64,000 bases of DNA, from NCBI RefSeq assembly GCF_900111835.1, contig NZ_FOJP01000024.1, positions 1 through 64,000 of the forward strand, written 5' to 3'. Origin of the DNA: Metapseudomonas otitidis (lineage in GTDB: Bacteria > Pseudomonadota > Gammaproteobacteria > Pseudomonadales > Pseudomonadaceae). Numbering within the stretch: the first letter of the stretch is position 1; every line of letters starts with the position of its first letter. The position numbers and the translations under genes are program-made. Of the stretch, positions 59,201 to 64,000 are shown piece by piece. The notes beneath the pieces were generated by a model. It ran no database searches, was not told where the DNA came from, and saw only the letters and a list, made by a program, of their open reading frames with translations.

Positions 59201-59226
59201 CTGACGACACCGATTACCGTAGCCAT
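44251..59226 (-). CDS. Giant LapA-type biofilm adhesin, type I secreted, about 4,991 residues
   Basis: Layout by residue: 1-80 is a LapA-type retention module (MATVIGVVRQVVGEVFAVAG, GAVAINLASGGELTLGRDSS). TAAG at 121-124 is the site type cut by the periplasmic protease LapG. Residues 300-1,250 hold four long DETAGLQ-type repeats. About 1,260-1,420 is a DUF4114-like domain. About 1,550-2,980 holds nine nearly identical repeats. About 3,140 and 4,085 are two von Willebrand A domains, each with the DFSGSID metal site. About 3,400-3,900 and 4,300-4,700 are VCBS/cadherin-like repeats (NDAPVAVNDTF). About 4,770 to the end has RTX calcium repeats (GGNDVLLGNDGDDTLNGG) and a type I signal. The ATG at 59226 follows GAAGGA. 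The divergent lapEBC-like genes encode its exporter. Confidence 0.92.
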   Translation of the reverse strand: MATVIGVVRQVVGEVFAVAGDGTRRPLVEGDRVFAGEQLVTGAEGAVAINLASGGELTLGRDSSTTLSTQMLSAGGDNAAPVDPTADAQPQPPSQQELTDVEQLQAAIEAGVDPTLAAEATAAGPGAGGAGGAGGVGGGHSFVLLSETGGAVDPTIGFPTGPIDFTPLFPEGDIPPLPDDSTPSLTVVFLDQSGTVVTGPGVVDEEALNGGEGGGGKAGSNAGSTAESTSGSLVITSPDGIDRVEVLDVNGNWINVTAGGTVQGAFGVLVFDGAGNWTYTLTDNSLDHGNPNATGADDQIFDNFSVRVFDLDGDVSPTVPLTVAINDDGPTAGLQFNQEGGFVVLDETAGLQPDSQEVPGPLAVFASVANASADMLAFAQGSGPVVVGAFDTGADEAGSSAVFSLALGEGGGEGEGGSGLFTTAGSPITLALENGLVVGRDGSGNAVFAIAIDPDSGQLSVVQYESLRHPDSGSDDEGLNLSGLVRAVFTVTDGDGDKATASADIGSAIRFEDDGPTAVIRVTEGGSVTLDESAGLQNGTATPGVPGDAGNQDTSDPAVAALFSGVANAGSDLGSPGYAQSNGPVVDVSGSSTGEDEEGATTVLSLSIVGGDGADSGLTTTDGRSIVLSLEGGLVVGRIVGGSFDGQAAFAVAIGQDGTLQVAQYVSLFHPDTSSGDDSVSLAGKINAVVTITDGDGDVAVDQVGVGGAVRFEDDAPTASIQLVEGRSVTHDESPELQNGTTTPTPAGDADDNDVGGKTVASLFDSVANAGTDLLGFAQSEGPLVSTAGSSFGEDQEDATLELSLAITGGSGTDSGLTTTDGQVIRLYVENGLIVGRVEGIDGPGQAAFAIVLGADGTVSVAQYMSLHHPDTGSGDESVDLAGLIKAVVTVTDGDGDVARSEVDIGGAVRFEDDAPSAAIQAVEGRVVIHDETPGLQNASATPGIPGDAANHDTSNPAVAALFASVVNAGTGLAAGYAQSTGAVVDTSFSNVGQDQEGATTVLSLSVQDSDSGLKALDGSSILLSVENGLVVGRVSGGALDGQAAFAVAIGQDGTLSVAQYLPLQHLDGSNADDALSLTGKINAVVTVTDGDGDVSVASTGIGDAVRFEDDGPTASDVRAETVLDDEGLAGGINGGPGDAAGANTSTSGSLGYDGGADGVKSVELTGPSSLGSESVTSTWDASTNTLTISSARGALMTVVLTNPATGAYTVNLLQPLMHPQGGTEDNITLNVGYKVTDGDGDSANGSLAVVINDDSPSVQASELDLNSSVTFLGTNAGYSNTYGYYIKGDDGTPQGGKIIWANVHDQSVGDQASLDGLDPAHTGFFIIPDGAANGGLSNGAEVTFQLVGGKWQAFIGSTPLVGADGANVLFSDAALNPGGSHLQDTGSAGNQNWEDKTATSDYDYNDVSANVTWGSAIQLQVDESNFAQDATANFSGVFNVQPGADGVGSQAYSLSVQNANSGLVDTATGEAVLLSLNGSVIEGRTAGTGELVFTLSVNAAGTVTLDQQRAVVHPTSDADEAKYLGAGHVSLTLTVVDKDGDSASGAVDIGKVISFKDDGPSISAGQAGVASLEVDETSLGIDATTDFSGAFTSSYGADGAGSIAYSLAVSANGASSGLKDSATGSDIKVYLEGNQVVGRVGGSGGAVAFTLTVDSEGKVTLDQKLAIQHSPDAGPDQATGLSAADLVKLVATITDKDGDFSKASLNLGDAISFRDDAPAIRAVSIPADILQVDETNLAGDATTDFSGAFIRNYGADGPGTTTYALQVSADGASSGLKDTASGSDIKVYLEGGQVIGRVGGPSGAIAFTVSVDGSGKVTLDQRIALQHSPDSGPDQEVSLGSVDLVKLVATITDKDGDSSSASLNLGDAISFKDDAPGIRAVEIPSDILQVDETNLAGDATTDFSGAFIRNYGADGPGTTTYALQVSADGASSGLKDTATGSDIKVYLEGGEVVGRVGGPSGAIAFTVSVDSTGKVTLDQRIALQHSPDSGPDQEVSLGSADLVKLVATITDKDGDSSSATLNLGNAISFKDDAPTISAGQAGVASLEVDETNLAIDATTDYSGAFTGNYGADGSGSIAYSLAVSAEGASSGLKDTASGSDIKLYLEGGQVVGRVGGSGGAVAFTLTVDSSGKVTLDQKLAIQHSPDAGPDQATGLSAADLVKLVATISDKDGDSSSASLNLGNAISFRDDAPAIRAVSIPADILQVDETNLAGDATTDFSGAFIRNYGADGPGTTTYALQVSADGASSGLKDTATGSDIKVYLESGQVIGRVGGPSGAIAFTVSVDSTGKVTLDQRIALQHTPDSGPDQEVSLGSVDLVKLVATITDKDGDSTSATLNLGNAISFKDDAPSINAGQAVADSLQVDETTLATDATTDFSGAFSGNYGADGAGSIAYSLAVSAEGASSGLKDTASGSDIKLYLEGGQVVGRVGGSGGAVAFTVTVDSSGKVTLDQKLAIQHSPDAGPDQEVSLGSVDLVKLVATITDKDGDSSSASLNLGHAISFKDDAPTISAGQAGVASLQVDETNLTVDATTDFSGAFSGNYGADGAGSLAYSLAISASGASSGLKDTASGSDIKLYLEGGQVVGRVGGSGGAVAFTVTVDSSGKVTLDQKLAIQHSPDAGPDQATGLSAADLVKLVATITDKDGDSSSASLNLGNAISFKDDAPTISAGQAGVASLQVDETNLTLDATTDFSGAFSGNYGADGSGSLAYSLAISASGASSGLKDTASGSDIKLYLEGGQVVGRVGGSGGAVAFTVTVDSTGKVTLDQRIAIQHTPNTGPDQATGLSAADLVKLVATITDKDGDSSSASLNLGNAISFKDDAPSINAGQAGVASLQVDETNLSVDATTDYSNAFSGNYGADGSGSLAYSLAISASGANSGLKDSASGSDIKLYLESGQVVGRVGGSGGAVAFTVTVDSVGKVTLDQKLALLHSPDSGPDQATGLSAADLVKLVATITDKDGDSTSTSLNLGNAISFKDDAPTAGNIDVKLDDDTLANGNPGGVGDDVDAQNTSGTVAHSFGADGAGSITWVTSGAPSGFTYETSGSNLLVKQGATTVLTVTLNSTSGAYQVVQNAPIRHPDGQDENNVQFQLTYKVTDKDGDSANGTLSLSVDDDTPVARNDVATVAESNAPDINMVFVLDFSGSIDNTELNQMLDAVKAAAQALFQGTPGDVQMQVVAFSSTAQAYAPVTSYAAFESLVNSLNPLDGGTRPFDGGTDFTDAIKATIANYVPQAGWSNQVVFVSDGNPNEQTGTGGNALADATATAWAQFIANNGLNVTTVGVGNGIDDSKLQNVDLDGSGSPIRVGTFDQLVDALLTGVSAGQVSGNVLKGSDGVAGTADDDSFGADGKGGINSVTVSGVTYTWNGSDATAQLSVNTTLGGKLQFNFKTGDWSYTAPSGLTGNVSEVVGYSISDADKDGTNGQLTINVTATNDAPVAVNDTFTTAEDSPLTITAVGLFGSDGTGPVNDRDSDSGSFTAIKVTQLASNGVLTLNGVAVTLNQVISLSDINANKLVFVPDGDENGAPYATFKYQVSDGTTFSNAATVTINVTAVNDAPVAVDDNLTTAEDTSLTITTTALFGSDGTGPLNDSDVDSASFTTIRITQLASDGVLKLNGVAVTLNQVISLADITAGKLVFVPDGNENGSPYATFQYQVSDGSLYSNTATVTIAVTPVNDAPVAVNDTFSTNEDTAVTITSAGLFGSDGTGPVNDSDIDSGSFTAIRITQLASDGVLKLNGVAVTLNQVISAADIDAGKLVFVPDGNESGTPYATFQYQVSDGSAYSNVATVTINVAAVNDAPVAVNDTFSTTEDNAVTITSAGLFGSDGTGPLNDSDVDSGSFANIKVTQLATDGVLKLDGVAVTLNQVITIADIAAGKLVFVPDGNENGAPYATFQYQVSDGSLYSNTATVTINVAAVNDAPVLDLDANNSSGATGADYRTTFTEGQPAVAIADLDSQITDVDGSTIASAKVVLTNAQAGDVLSATGMPAGITAVVDTSVAGKITVTLTGVASQATYETALEAIRFSNTSNTPSTTPRDVTVTVNDGATDSNTAHTTINVVAVDNGPDAKDDVASVVEGHGQDFNVVFVLDFSGSIDNTELNQMLSAVRQAGSELFDGTSGHVQLQIVAFSSTATSYAPVTSVEAFSALIASLNPAEGGTRPFADGTDFTAGIQETMGVYQPIAGWSNQVVFISDGNPNEQTGSGGNSLTDATSTAWNNFVDNNGINVTTVGIGDGINTARLQDVDLDGQGSPLSVSGFGQLVDALLGQVVGGDVTGNVLKGSDGVAGTADDDSYGPDGAGYIKSITIGSITYTWNGSSTITPSSGSPISGNQLTGIDTPLHGKLTFNFATGAWSYVAPEGLTANVTEQFSYTLVDSDGTPDSANLTINVIDANSPPAGADATLSLLEDTSHVLTAANFGFSDSEGNSLAAVKITTLPTAGTLLLNGSAISAGTFVSAADLAAGKLVFSPAANANGNGYAKFTFQVQDNGGTANGGINLDPNPNTITFNVTPVNDAPTADISRLTYSIGEKSSLTLSGTGMSVGDVDGGSDLRTVTLAVAQGALTVSAGNSGVTNITGNGTSQVTFRGTLTQLNNLLAGIDTGAGSAGSISFLASTNTAAAVALMLMINDAGAIGGGALTAVDTATINVTLVNDAPTLTGDSLITNVASGVTVPVPEWALLYNDTDPDTSTLHISTVGSASGMTATLAAGVVSVTDTGTLGGSFSYIAESTTASVSLTRDTDGILDGNSSDNLLVDGLAGGHTLNGNGGNDVLLGNDGDDTLNGGAGNDLLVGGSGNDYLDGGSGTDTAGYQDATAGVNVSLGITGQQNTGGAGLDTLVNIENLTGSNFNDTLTGNSGANVLSGLAGNDTLIGAGGNDTLTGGDGADTFKWLLGDTGTTHITDFTKGVDALDLSQLLTGEQANLGSLSQYLTFSFGTNTTITVDSNGSGSGTGGPTIVLDGINLQAAYGAADAAGVISGMLGDGTLKTDTV
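50280..54560 (-). repeat. Nine nearly identical tandem repeats inside the adhesin gene
   Basis: The unit is about 470-480 bp (roughly 157 residues), each with VDETNL-x-x-DATTDFSGAF, NYGADG, SSGLKDTASGSDIK, GGQVVGRVGG, LDQKLAIQHSPD and ATITDKDGDSSSASLNLG. Two unit types alternate in part: one starting ISAGQAGVASL and one starting IRAVSIPADIL. A tenth, more diverged unit precedes them. They match the T1SS-143 type repeats of large secreted adhesins. Confidence 0.9.
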
Positions 59227-59698
59227 GAATCCTTCCTCCAGCGCACACCTGCCGACCACTGCCGACAACCCTTCTCGAATAGGGCCAGCGCTGCGTAGGA
59301 GCGGTGCTCAAGGGGGGAAAAATGCGTGGGGCGGGGCGACAATTTTTTGGTCAAAAAATTCGCGACAGAAAAACGTCACTTATTTTCCGTGTCGAACTGC
59401 TCCAGCAAAAACCGCGTCTCCCCAGGGCTCGAATCGCGCAACTGACCACCTGAAACCAGACCGCGAATGCCTGAAAGGCCCGAATTCCGCGGCTGACAGG
59501 AAAACAAGATGTGCCGGTTTGCCGCACCTGCATAAGATTTTTTCGTCATATCCGTTGTGAAAAAAATTTCTTAGCTCCGTCAAAAGTTGTTCTTAGCTCT
59601 GATGTTACAAGCCTGAAACGGTTGAACAGGCAATTTCGCCAAAAAAATGGCGACCCAGAAGAAAGCAGCAAGAAGCATCGGACAAGGAGACACCCCTC
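59227..59698. promoter_or_regulatory. Divergent control region between the adhesin gene and its exporter genes
   Basis: 472 bp, much more AT-rich than the flanking genes. A perfect palindrome with arms AATTTTTTG and CAAAAAATT lies at 59341-59360. A direct repeat TTCTTAGCTC occurs at 59568-59577 and 59590-59599, 22 bp apart. A small hairpin, CGCCA and TGGCG, lies at 59637-59652. Promoters for both directions must be here. In related species lapA expression is controlled by FleQ and cyclic di-GMP, but a clear FleQ box was not identified. Confidence 0.5.
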
Positions 59699-61054
59699 AT
59701 GCGAGCACTCACCCCACTCTGGAGCGCCATGTTGCTGGCCTTCGCCAGCACCCAGGTCCAGGCGATGAATCTCACGGATGCGATTCAGAGCACCCTCGAC
59801 ACCCACCCCGAACTGCGCGCCGCCTCCAACGCCCGGCTGGTCGCCGACGAGCAGGTGAAGGTGGCCAAGGGCGGCTACCTGCCGACCGTCGACCTGATCG
59901 CCGGCTACGGCCGGCAGATGACCGACAACCCCAGCACCCGCGCCCAGGGCAACCACAACACCGAGACCCTCAACTACAGCAACGCCGAGCTGCGCCTGCG
60001 GCAGATGCTGTTCGACGGCTTCAACACCCCCAACGAGGTGGGCCGCACCCAATCGGTGGTGAACTCCCGCGCCTACTACACCCTGGCCACCGCCGAGAGC
60101 CTGGCGCTGCGCACCATCGAGGTGTACCTGGAGGTGCTCAAGCGCCGTGAAATGGTGGCCCTGGCCCGCAACAACCTGCAGTCGCACCAGCGCGTCGGTG
60201 ACCAGATCAACCTGCGCAGCCAGCGCGGCGTGGGCAGCACCGCCGACTCCGACCAGTCCGCCGCCCGCCTGGCCCTGGCCGAGAACAACCTCTACACCGA
60301 GGAAGTGAACCTGGCCGATGCCGAGGCCAACTTCTTCAGCGCCGTCGGCCGCCCGGCGGACGAACTGGAAGCCCCCTCCAGCGTCCGTGGCGAGATGCCC
60401 GCCGACCTGCTGGCGGCCCGCCAGACCATGATGGAGAACAACCCCTACCTGAAATCCGCCCAGGCCGACGTACAGGCCGCCGAGAGCCAGTACGAGTCGG
60501 CCAAGTCGCCGTTCTACCCGCGCTTCGACGGCGAGCTGGCCACCAACGCCGACAACGACGTGCAGGGTGACGAGGGCCACGTGAAGGGTTGGCGCGCCGC
60601 CGTGGTGATGAACTACAACCTGTTCAACGGCATGCGCGACAAGGCCCGCCTGCAGGCCGCCGCCCACTCCATCAACCAGTCGATGGACATCCGCAACAAC
60701 GCCCTGCGCACCCTCAACGAGAACCTCGCCCTGGCCTGGAACGCCATGGAGAACGCCCGCCTGCAAACCCCCAAGGCGCGTGAATACGCCGACTACACCC
60801 AGCGCGTGCGCGAGGCGTACCAGCAGCAGTTCGGTCTCGGCCAGCGCACCCTGCTGGACCTGCTGGACAGCGACAACGAGCTGTTCACCGCCAACCGCCG
60901 CTACGTCGAAGTCCGCTACACCGAGGAGTTCGCCATGTACCGCGTGTTCGCGGCCATGGGCGGCCTGCTGCAGCGCCAGCGGGTGGTGGTACCGGCCGAA
61001 GCCGTGGCCGCCACCGAGGTGAAGAGCGAGGCCCACCTGCCGGACCTGAAGTAA
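59699..61054 (+). CDS. lapE: TolC-family outer-membrane channel, LapE-like
   Basis: The product is 451 residues. The signal peptide is MRALTPLWSAMLLAFASTQV, ending at QAMNLTDAI. The mature protein has the TolC/OEP duplicated helical repeat: NLTDAIQSTLDTHPELRAASNARL, ELRLRQMLFDGFNTPNEVGR, ARLALAENNLYTEEVNLADAEANFF, GWRAAVVMNYNLFNGMRDKARL and REAYQQQFGLGQRTLLDLLDSDNELF. It forms the outer-membrane duct for type I secretion of the adhesin. In LapA-type systems it also holds the retention module until cleavage. The ABC transporter gene follows 19 bp downstream. Confidence 0.93.
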   Translation: MRALTPLWSAMLLAFASTQVQAMNLTDAIQSTLDTHPELRAASNARLVADEQVKVAKGGYLPTVDLIAGYGRQMTDNPSTRAQGNHNTETLNYSNAELRLRQMLFDGFNTPNEVGRTQSVVNSRAYYTLATAESLALRTIEVYLEVLKRREMVALARNNLQSHQRVGDQINLRSQRGVGSTADSDQSAARLALAENNLYTEEVNLADAEANFFSAVGRPADELEAPSSVRGEMPADLLAARQTMMENNPYLKSAQADVQAAESQYESAKSPFYPRFDGELATNADNDVQGDEGHVKGWRAAVVMNYNLFNGMRDKARLQAAAHSINQSMDIRNNALRTLNENLALAWNAMENARLQTPKAREYADYTQRVREAYQQQFGLGQRTLLDLLDSDNELFTANRRYVEVRYTEEFAMYRVFAAMGGLLQRQRVVVPAEAVAATEVKSEAHLPDLK

Positions 61055-61073
61055 CCCGGATCGGGAGCAGTCG

Positions 61074-63233
61074 ATGACCACCATGGAACTGGCGGGCCCT
61101 GCAGTCGACCCGCGGCAGAGCCACGATGACCCCTTGCTCGACGGCCTGCTGATCCTCTGCAGGCTGCACGAGAGCCCCGCCAGCCGGGGCAGCCTCACCG
61201 CCGGCCTGCCGCTGGCCGAACAGCGCCTGACCCCGGAGCTGCTGCCCCGTGCAGCCGCCCGGGCCGGGTTGCAGAGCCGCCTGCTGCGCCGCGAGCTGCA
61301 CGCCATCTCGCCGCTCAACCTGCCGGTGCTGCTGCTGCTGCGCAACGGCCGCAGCGCGGTGCTGCACCAGTGGGGCAAGGATGGTCGCGCGCTGATCCTG
61401 CCCAGCGAGTCCGACGGTGGTCAGCAATGGATCGACCGCGAGGCCCTGGCCGCCGAGTACAGCGGCCAGGCGCTGTTCGCCCGCCCCCGCCACGAGCTGG
61501 AGGAGACCCGCAAGCCGCTGATGCCCCGGGTCAAGTCCTGGTTCCGCGACACCTTGCGGCTGTCGCGCTGGCTCTACACCGACGCGGTGCTGGCCAGCCT
61601 GCTGATCAACCTGCTGGGCATGCTGGTGCCGCTGTTCGTGATGCAGACCTACGACCGCGTGGTGCCCAACCAGGCCACCTCCACCCTCTGGGTGCTGACC
61701 ATCGGCCTGCTCATCGGCACCGGCTTCGACCTGCTGCTGCGGGTGCTGCGGGCGCACCTGCTGGACACCGCCGGGAAGAAGACCGACGTGGTGCTCTCGG
61801 CCACCCTCTTCGAGCGCATCACCGGCATGTCGATGAAGGCCAAGCCGGCCACCATCGGCGGCTTCGCCCAGAGCATCCATGACTTCCAGGGCCTGCGGGA
61901 ATTCCTCACCGCCGTCACCCTCACCAGCCTCATCGACCTGCCCTTCTCCGTCCTCATGCTGGTGGTGATCGGGCTGCTCGGCGGCTGGCTGGTGGTGATC
62001 CCGATCCTCGCCTTCCCCATCACCGCGATCTTCGCCTGGATCATCCAGGCCCGCCTGCGCGACACCGTGCAGCGCAGCCTGGCCCTGGGCGCGGAACGCC
62101 AGGCACTGCTGATCGAAACCCTCTCCGGCCTGGAAACCCTCAAGGCCTGCGGCGCCGAGAGCGAGCGCCAGCACCGCTGGGAGCGCACCCACGGCGCCCT
62201 CACCCGCCTGGACAGCCACGCCCGCTTCCTCTCCGCGCTGGTCACCAACGGCACCCTGTTCCTGCAGCAGTTCGCCGGGCTGGCGATGATCGTCGCCGGG
62301 GTCTACAGCATCATCGGCGGCAACCTCAGCGTCGGCGCCCTGGTGGCCAGCTACATGCTCAACGGCCGCGTGCTCGGGCCGCTCGGGCAGATCGCCGGGC
62401 TGATCACCCGCTACCAGCAGGCCCAGCTGACGATGAAGAGCACCGACTCGCTGATGGGCCTGCCCCAGGAGCGGGAGAACACCCAGCAGCCCCTGGAACG
62501 CACCCACATCCGCGGCGCCATCGACGTGCGCGGGGTGAGCTTCCGCTACCCCGAGCAGAACGCCCCGGCGCTGCACAACGTCAGCCTGCGCATGGCCGCC
62601 GGCGAGCGGGTCGGCATCATCGGCCGCAGCGGCTCGGGCAAGAGCACCCTGGCGCGGCTGCTGATGAACTTCTACAGCCCCGAGGAAGGCCAGGTGCTGC
62701 TGGACGGCATCGACCTGCGCCAGCTGGACGTGGCCGACCTGCGCCACCAGATCGGCTTCGTCACCCATGACATGCCGCTGATCTCCGGCAGCCTGCGCGA
62801 CAACCTCACCCTCGGCGCCCGCTACGTGAACGACGCGCGGATGCTGGAGGTGGCCGAGCTGACCGGCGTCACCGAGCTGGCCCGGCAGCATCCCCAGGGC
62901 TTCGACCGCCCGGTGGGCGAGCGCGGCCAGCTGCTTTCCGGCGGCCAGCGCCAGGCCGTGCTGCTGGCCCGCGCGCTGCTGCTGGACCCGCCCATCCTGC
63001 TGCTGGACGAGCCCACCAGCGCCATGGACAACACCAGCGAAGACCTGCTGCGCAACCGCCTGCACGCCTGGGCCCAGGGCAAGACGGTGGTGCTCATCAC
63101 CCACCGCGCCTCCATGCTCAGCCTGGTGGAACGCCTGGTGGTGCTGGACGCCGGGCACATCGTCGCCGACGGGCCGAAAGAGGCCGTCATCGATGCCTTG
63201 CGCAAGGGCCGTGTCGGCCCGGCGGCTGTCTAG
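61074..63233 (+). CDS. lapB: Type I secretion ABC transporter, LapB-like
   Basis: The product is 719 residues. The N-terminal domain (DGLLILCRLHESPASRGSLTAGLPL) is a C39-peptidase-like domain without the catalytic arrangement, as expected for exporters of large repeats proteins. Six membrane helices span about 160-430. The nucleotide-binding domain has Walker A IIGRSGSGKSTLARLL, signature LSGGQRQAVLLARALL, Walker B PILLLDEPTSAMD and the switch His in VLITHRASML. It energises export of the giant adhesin with the neighbouring channel and adaptor proteins. Confidence 0.94.
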   Translation: MTTMELAGPAVDPRQSHDDPLLDGLLILCRLHESPASRGSLTAGLPLAEQRLTPELLPRAAARAGLQSRLLRRELHAISPLNLPVLLLLRNGRSAVLHQWGKDGRALILPSESDGGQQWIDREALAAEYSGQALFARPRHELEETRKPLMPRVKSWFRDTLRLSRWLYTDAVLASLLINLLGMLVPLFVMQTYDRVVPNQATSTLWVLTIGLLIGTGFDLLLRVLRAHLLDTAGKKTDVVLSATLFERITGMSMKAKPATIGGFAQSIHDFQGLREFLTAVTLTSLIDLPFSVLMLVVIGLLGGWLVVIPILAFPITAIFAWIIQARLRDTVQRSLALGAERQALLIETLSGLETLKACGAESERQHRWERTHGALTRLDSHARFLSALVTNGTLFLQQFAGLAMIVAGVYSIIGGNLSVGALVASYMLNGRVLGPLGQIAGLITRYQQAQLTMKSTDSLMGLPQERENTQQPLERTHIRGAIDVRGVSFRYPEQNAPALHNVSLRMAAGERVGIIGRSGSGKSTLARLLMNFYSPEEGQVLLDGIDLRQLDVADLRHQIGFVTHDMPLISGSLRDNLTLGARYVNDARMLEVAELTGVTELARQHPQGFDRPVGERGQLLSGGQRQAVLLARALLLDPPILLLDEPTSAMDNTSEDLLRNRLHAWAQGKTVVLITHRASMLSLVERLVVLDAGHIVADGPKEAVIDALRKGRVGPAAV

Positions 63234-63242
63234 GAGGGCTCC

Positions 63243-64000
63243 ATGGCCAACGCTCAAACCCCCGCCCAGTACTTCGGCGGCCGCGCCCCGGCCCGGGCCG
63301 ACACCGAGTTCATGCCCGAGGTGGACGGCGCCATCCTCGAAGACTCCCCCACCGGCACCCGCATCACCGTGTGGGTGGCCTGCAGCCTGCTGATCGTCGC
63401 CCTGGTGTGGGCCAAGCTCGCCGTGCTGGAGGAAGTCACCACCGGCGAAGGCAAGGCCATCCCCTCCAGCAAGGTGCAGGTGATCCAGAACCTGGAGGGC
63501 GGCATCGTCTCGGAGATCTTCGTCCGCGAGGGCCAGGTGGTGAACAAGGGCGATGTGCTGCTGCGCCTGGACGACACCCGCTTCCTCTCCAACAAGGGCG
63601 AGACCGAGGCCGACCGCCTGGCGCTGATGGCGCGGGTCGAACGCCTGGCCTCCGAAGCCGAGGGCCGCCCCTTCGAGGTGCCCGACGAGATCGCCAAGGG
63701 CGCGCCGCAGCTGGCCGAGGACGAACGCGCGCTGAACCGCACGCGCCTGCAGCGGCTGGAAAGCGAGCAGCACATCCTCAAGGAACAGCTGCGGCAGAAG
63801 GAGCAGGAACTGGCCGAATTCCGCTCCAAGTCCCAGCAGTACGCCTCCAGCCTGGCGCTGCTGCAGCAGGAGCTGAACATGTCCCAGCCGCTGGTGGGCA
63901 CCGGCGCCATTTCCGAGGTGGAGATCCTCCGCCTGCGGCGCAGCGCGGTGGAGATGCGCGGCGAGCTGAACGGTACCAACCTGGCCATCCCCCGGGCCGA
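63243..64000 (+). CDS. lapC: HlyD-family membrane-fusion protein, LapC-like (3' end outside window)
   Basis: The first 252 codons are present. The cytoplasmic start (MANAQTPAQYFGGRAPARAD) is followed by one membrane helix (ITVWVACSLLIVALVWAKLA), the biotinyl-lipoyl half (GKAIPSSKVQVIQNLEGGIVSEIFVREGQVVNKGDVLLRLDD) and a long coiled coil (LNRTRLQRLESEQHILKEQLRQKEQELAEF). It bridges the ABC transporter and the outer-membrane channel. It starts 9 bp after lapB. The window ends before its C-terminal beta-barrel. Confidence 0.93.
   Translation, partial: MANAQTPAQYFGGRAPARADTEFMPEVDGAILEDSPTGTRITVWVACSLLIVALVWAKLAVLEEVTTGEGKAIPSSKVQVIQNLEGGIVSEIFVREGQVVNKGDVLLRLDDTRFLSNKGETEADRLALMARVERLASEAEGRPFEVPDEIAKGAPQLAEDERALNRTRLQRLESEQHILKEQLRQKEQELAEFRSKSQQYASSLALLQQELNMSQPLVGTGAISEVEILRLRRSAVEMRGELNGTNLAIPRA

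Noticed and set aside
56371..59298. A second long plus-strand frame opposite the adhesin N-terminal half
   Set aside because: Same cause as above. The minus-strand frame has clear domains, retention module and start signals.

Overview
The window looks like the chromosome of a high-GC Pseudomonas-type gammaproteobacterium. The evidence is the LapA/LapE/LapB/LapC-type adhesin locus, the core genes ttcA, a DnaJ-related gene and sprT, and a phosphite operon that matches from memory the ptxABCDE operon of Pseudomonas stutzeri WM88. Two very different parts meet at about 40,865.

Bases 1 to about 40,864 are a mosaic mobile genomic island. Its right end carries four overlapping minus-strand genes (35,111-40,709): three large divergent tyrosine recombinases and a small fourth protein. 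This is the ginABCD arrangement that defines GInt islands. The island interrupts the core gene ttcA exactly after the codons for its PP-loop residues CLSGGK. The rest of ttcA is not in the window, so the island runs off the left edge and is at least 40.8 kb long.

Cargo from left to right: (1) the right part of a Tn21-like Tn3-family transposon, with a resolvase that has lost its N-terminus, inserted into a virB10 gene and followed by virB11 and two small genes; (2) the end and 5' transposase fragment of a second Tn3-family element; (3) an exported isochorismatase-fold hydrolase divergent from a GlxA-type regulator; (4) a nickel/cobalt module in which a CsoR/RcnR-family sensor and an RcnA-type exporter are divergent, around a perfect palindrome, from a His-rich protein, a HupE/UreJ protein and a membrane-anchored protein; (5) chrB-chrA-rhodanese for chromate; (6) the complete ptxABCDE phosphite uptake and oxidation operon; (7) a short tyrosine recombinase and small unknown genes; (8) a defence-like zone: an unknown gene paired with an XRE-ImmA protein, a BPSL0761/AbiEi-like pair, a winged-helix plus helicase pair divergent from an XRE regulator, and a DnmA(YeeA)-YeeB-YeeC-like methyltransferase/helicase/GIY-YIG system; (9) the recombinase operon itself, clearly more AT-rich than its surroundings.

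Bases 40,865 to 64,000 are ordinary GC-rich core chromosome: the ttcA stub, a DnaJ-related gene, two tandem Yip1-family membrane proteins, a SprT-like metallopeptidase, a small conserved protein, and a biofilm adhesin locus. The adhesin is one open frame of about 4,991 residues with a LapA-type retention module, a TAAG motif expected for LapG-type cleavage, a long array of nearly identical repeats, two von Willebrand A domains, RTX repeats and a type I secretion signal. Its exporter genes (outer-membrane channel, ABC transporter, membrane-fusion protein) are divergently transcribed and leave the window on the right.

No rRNA, tRNA or CRISPR array was seen. Family names and gene symbols are assigned by reading protein motifs from memory, without database searches.
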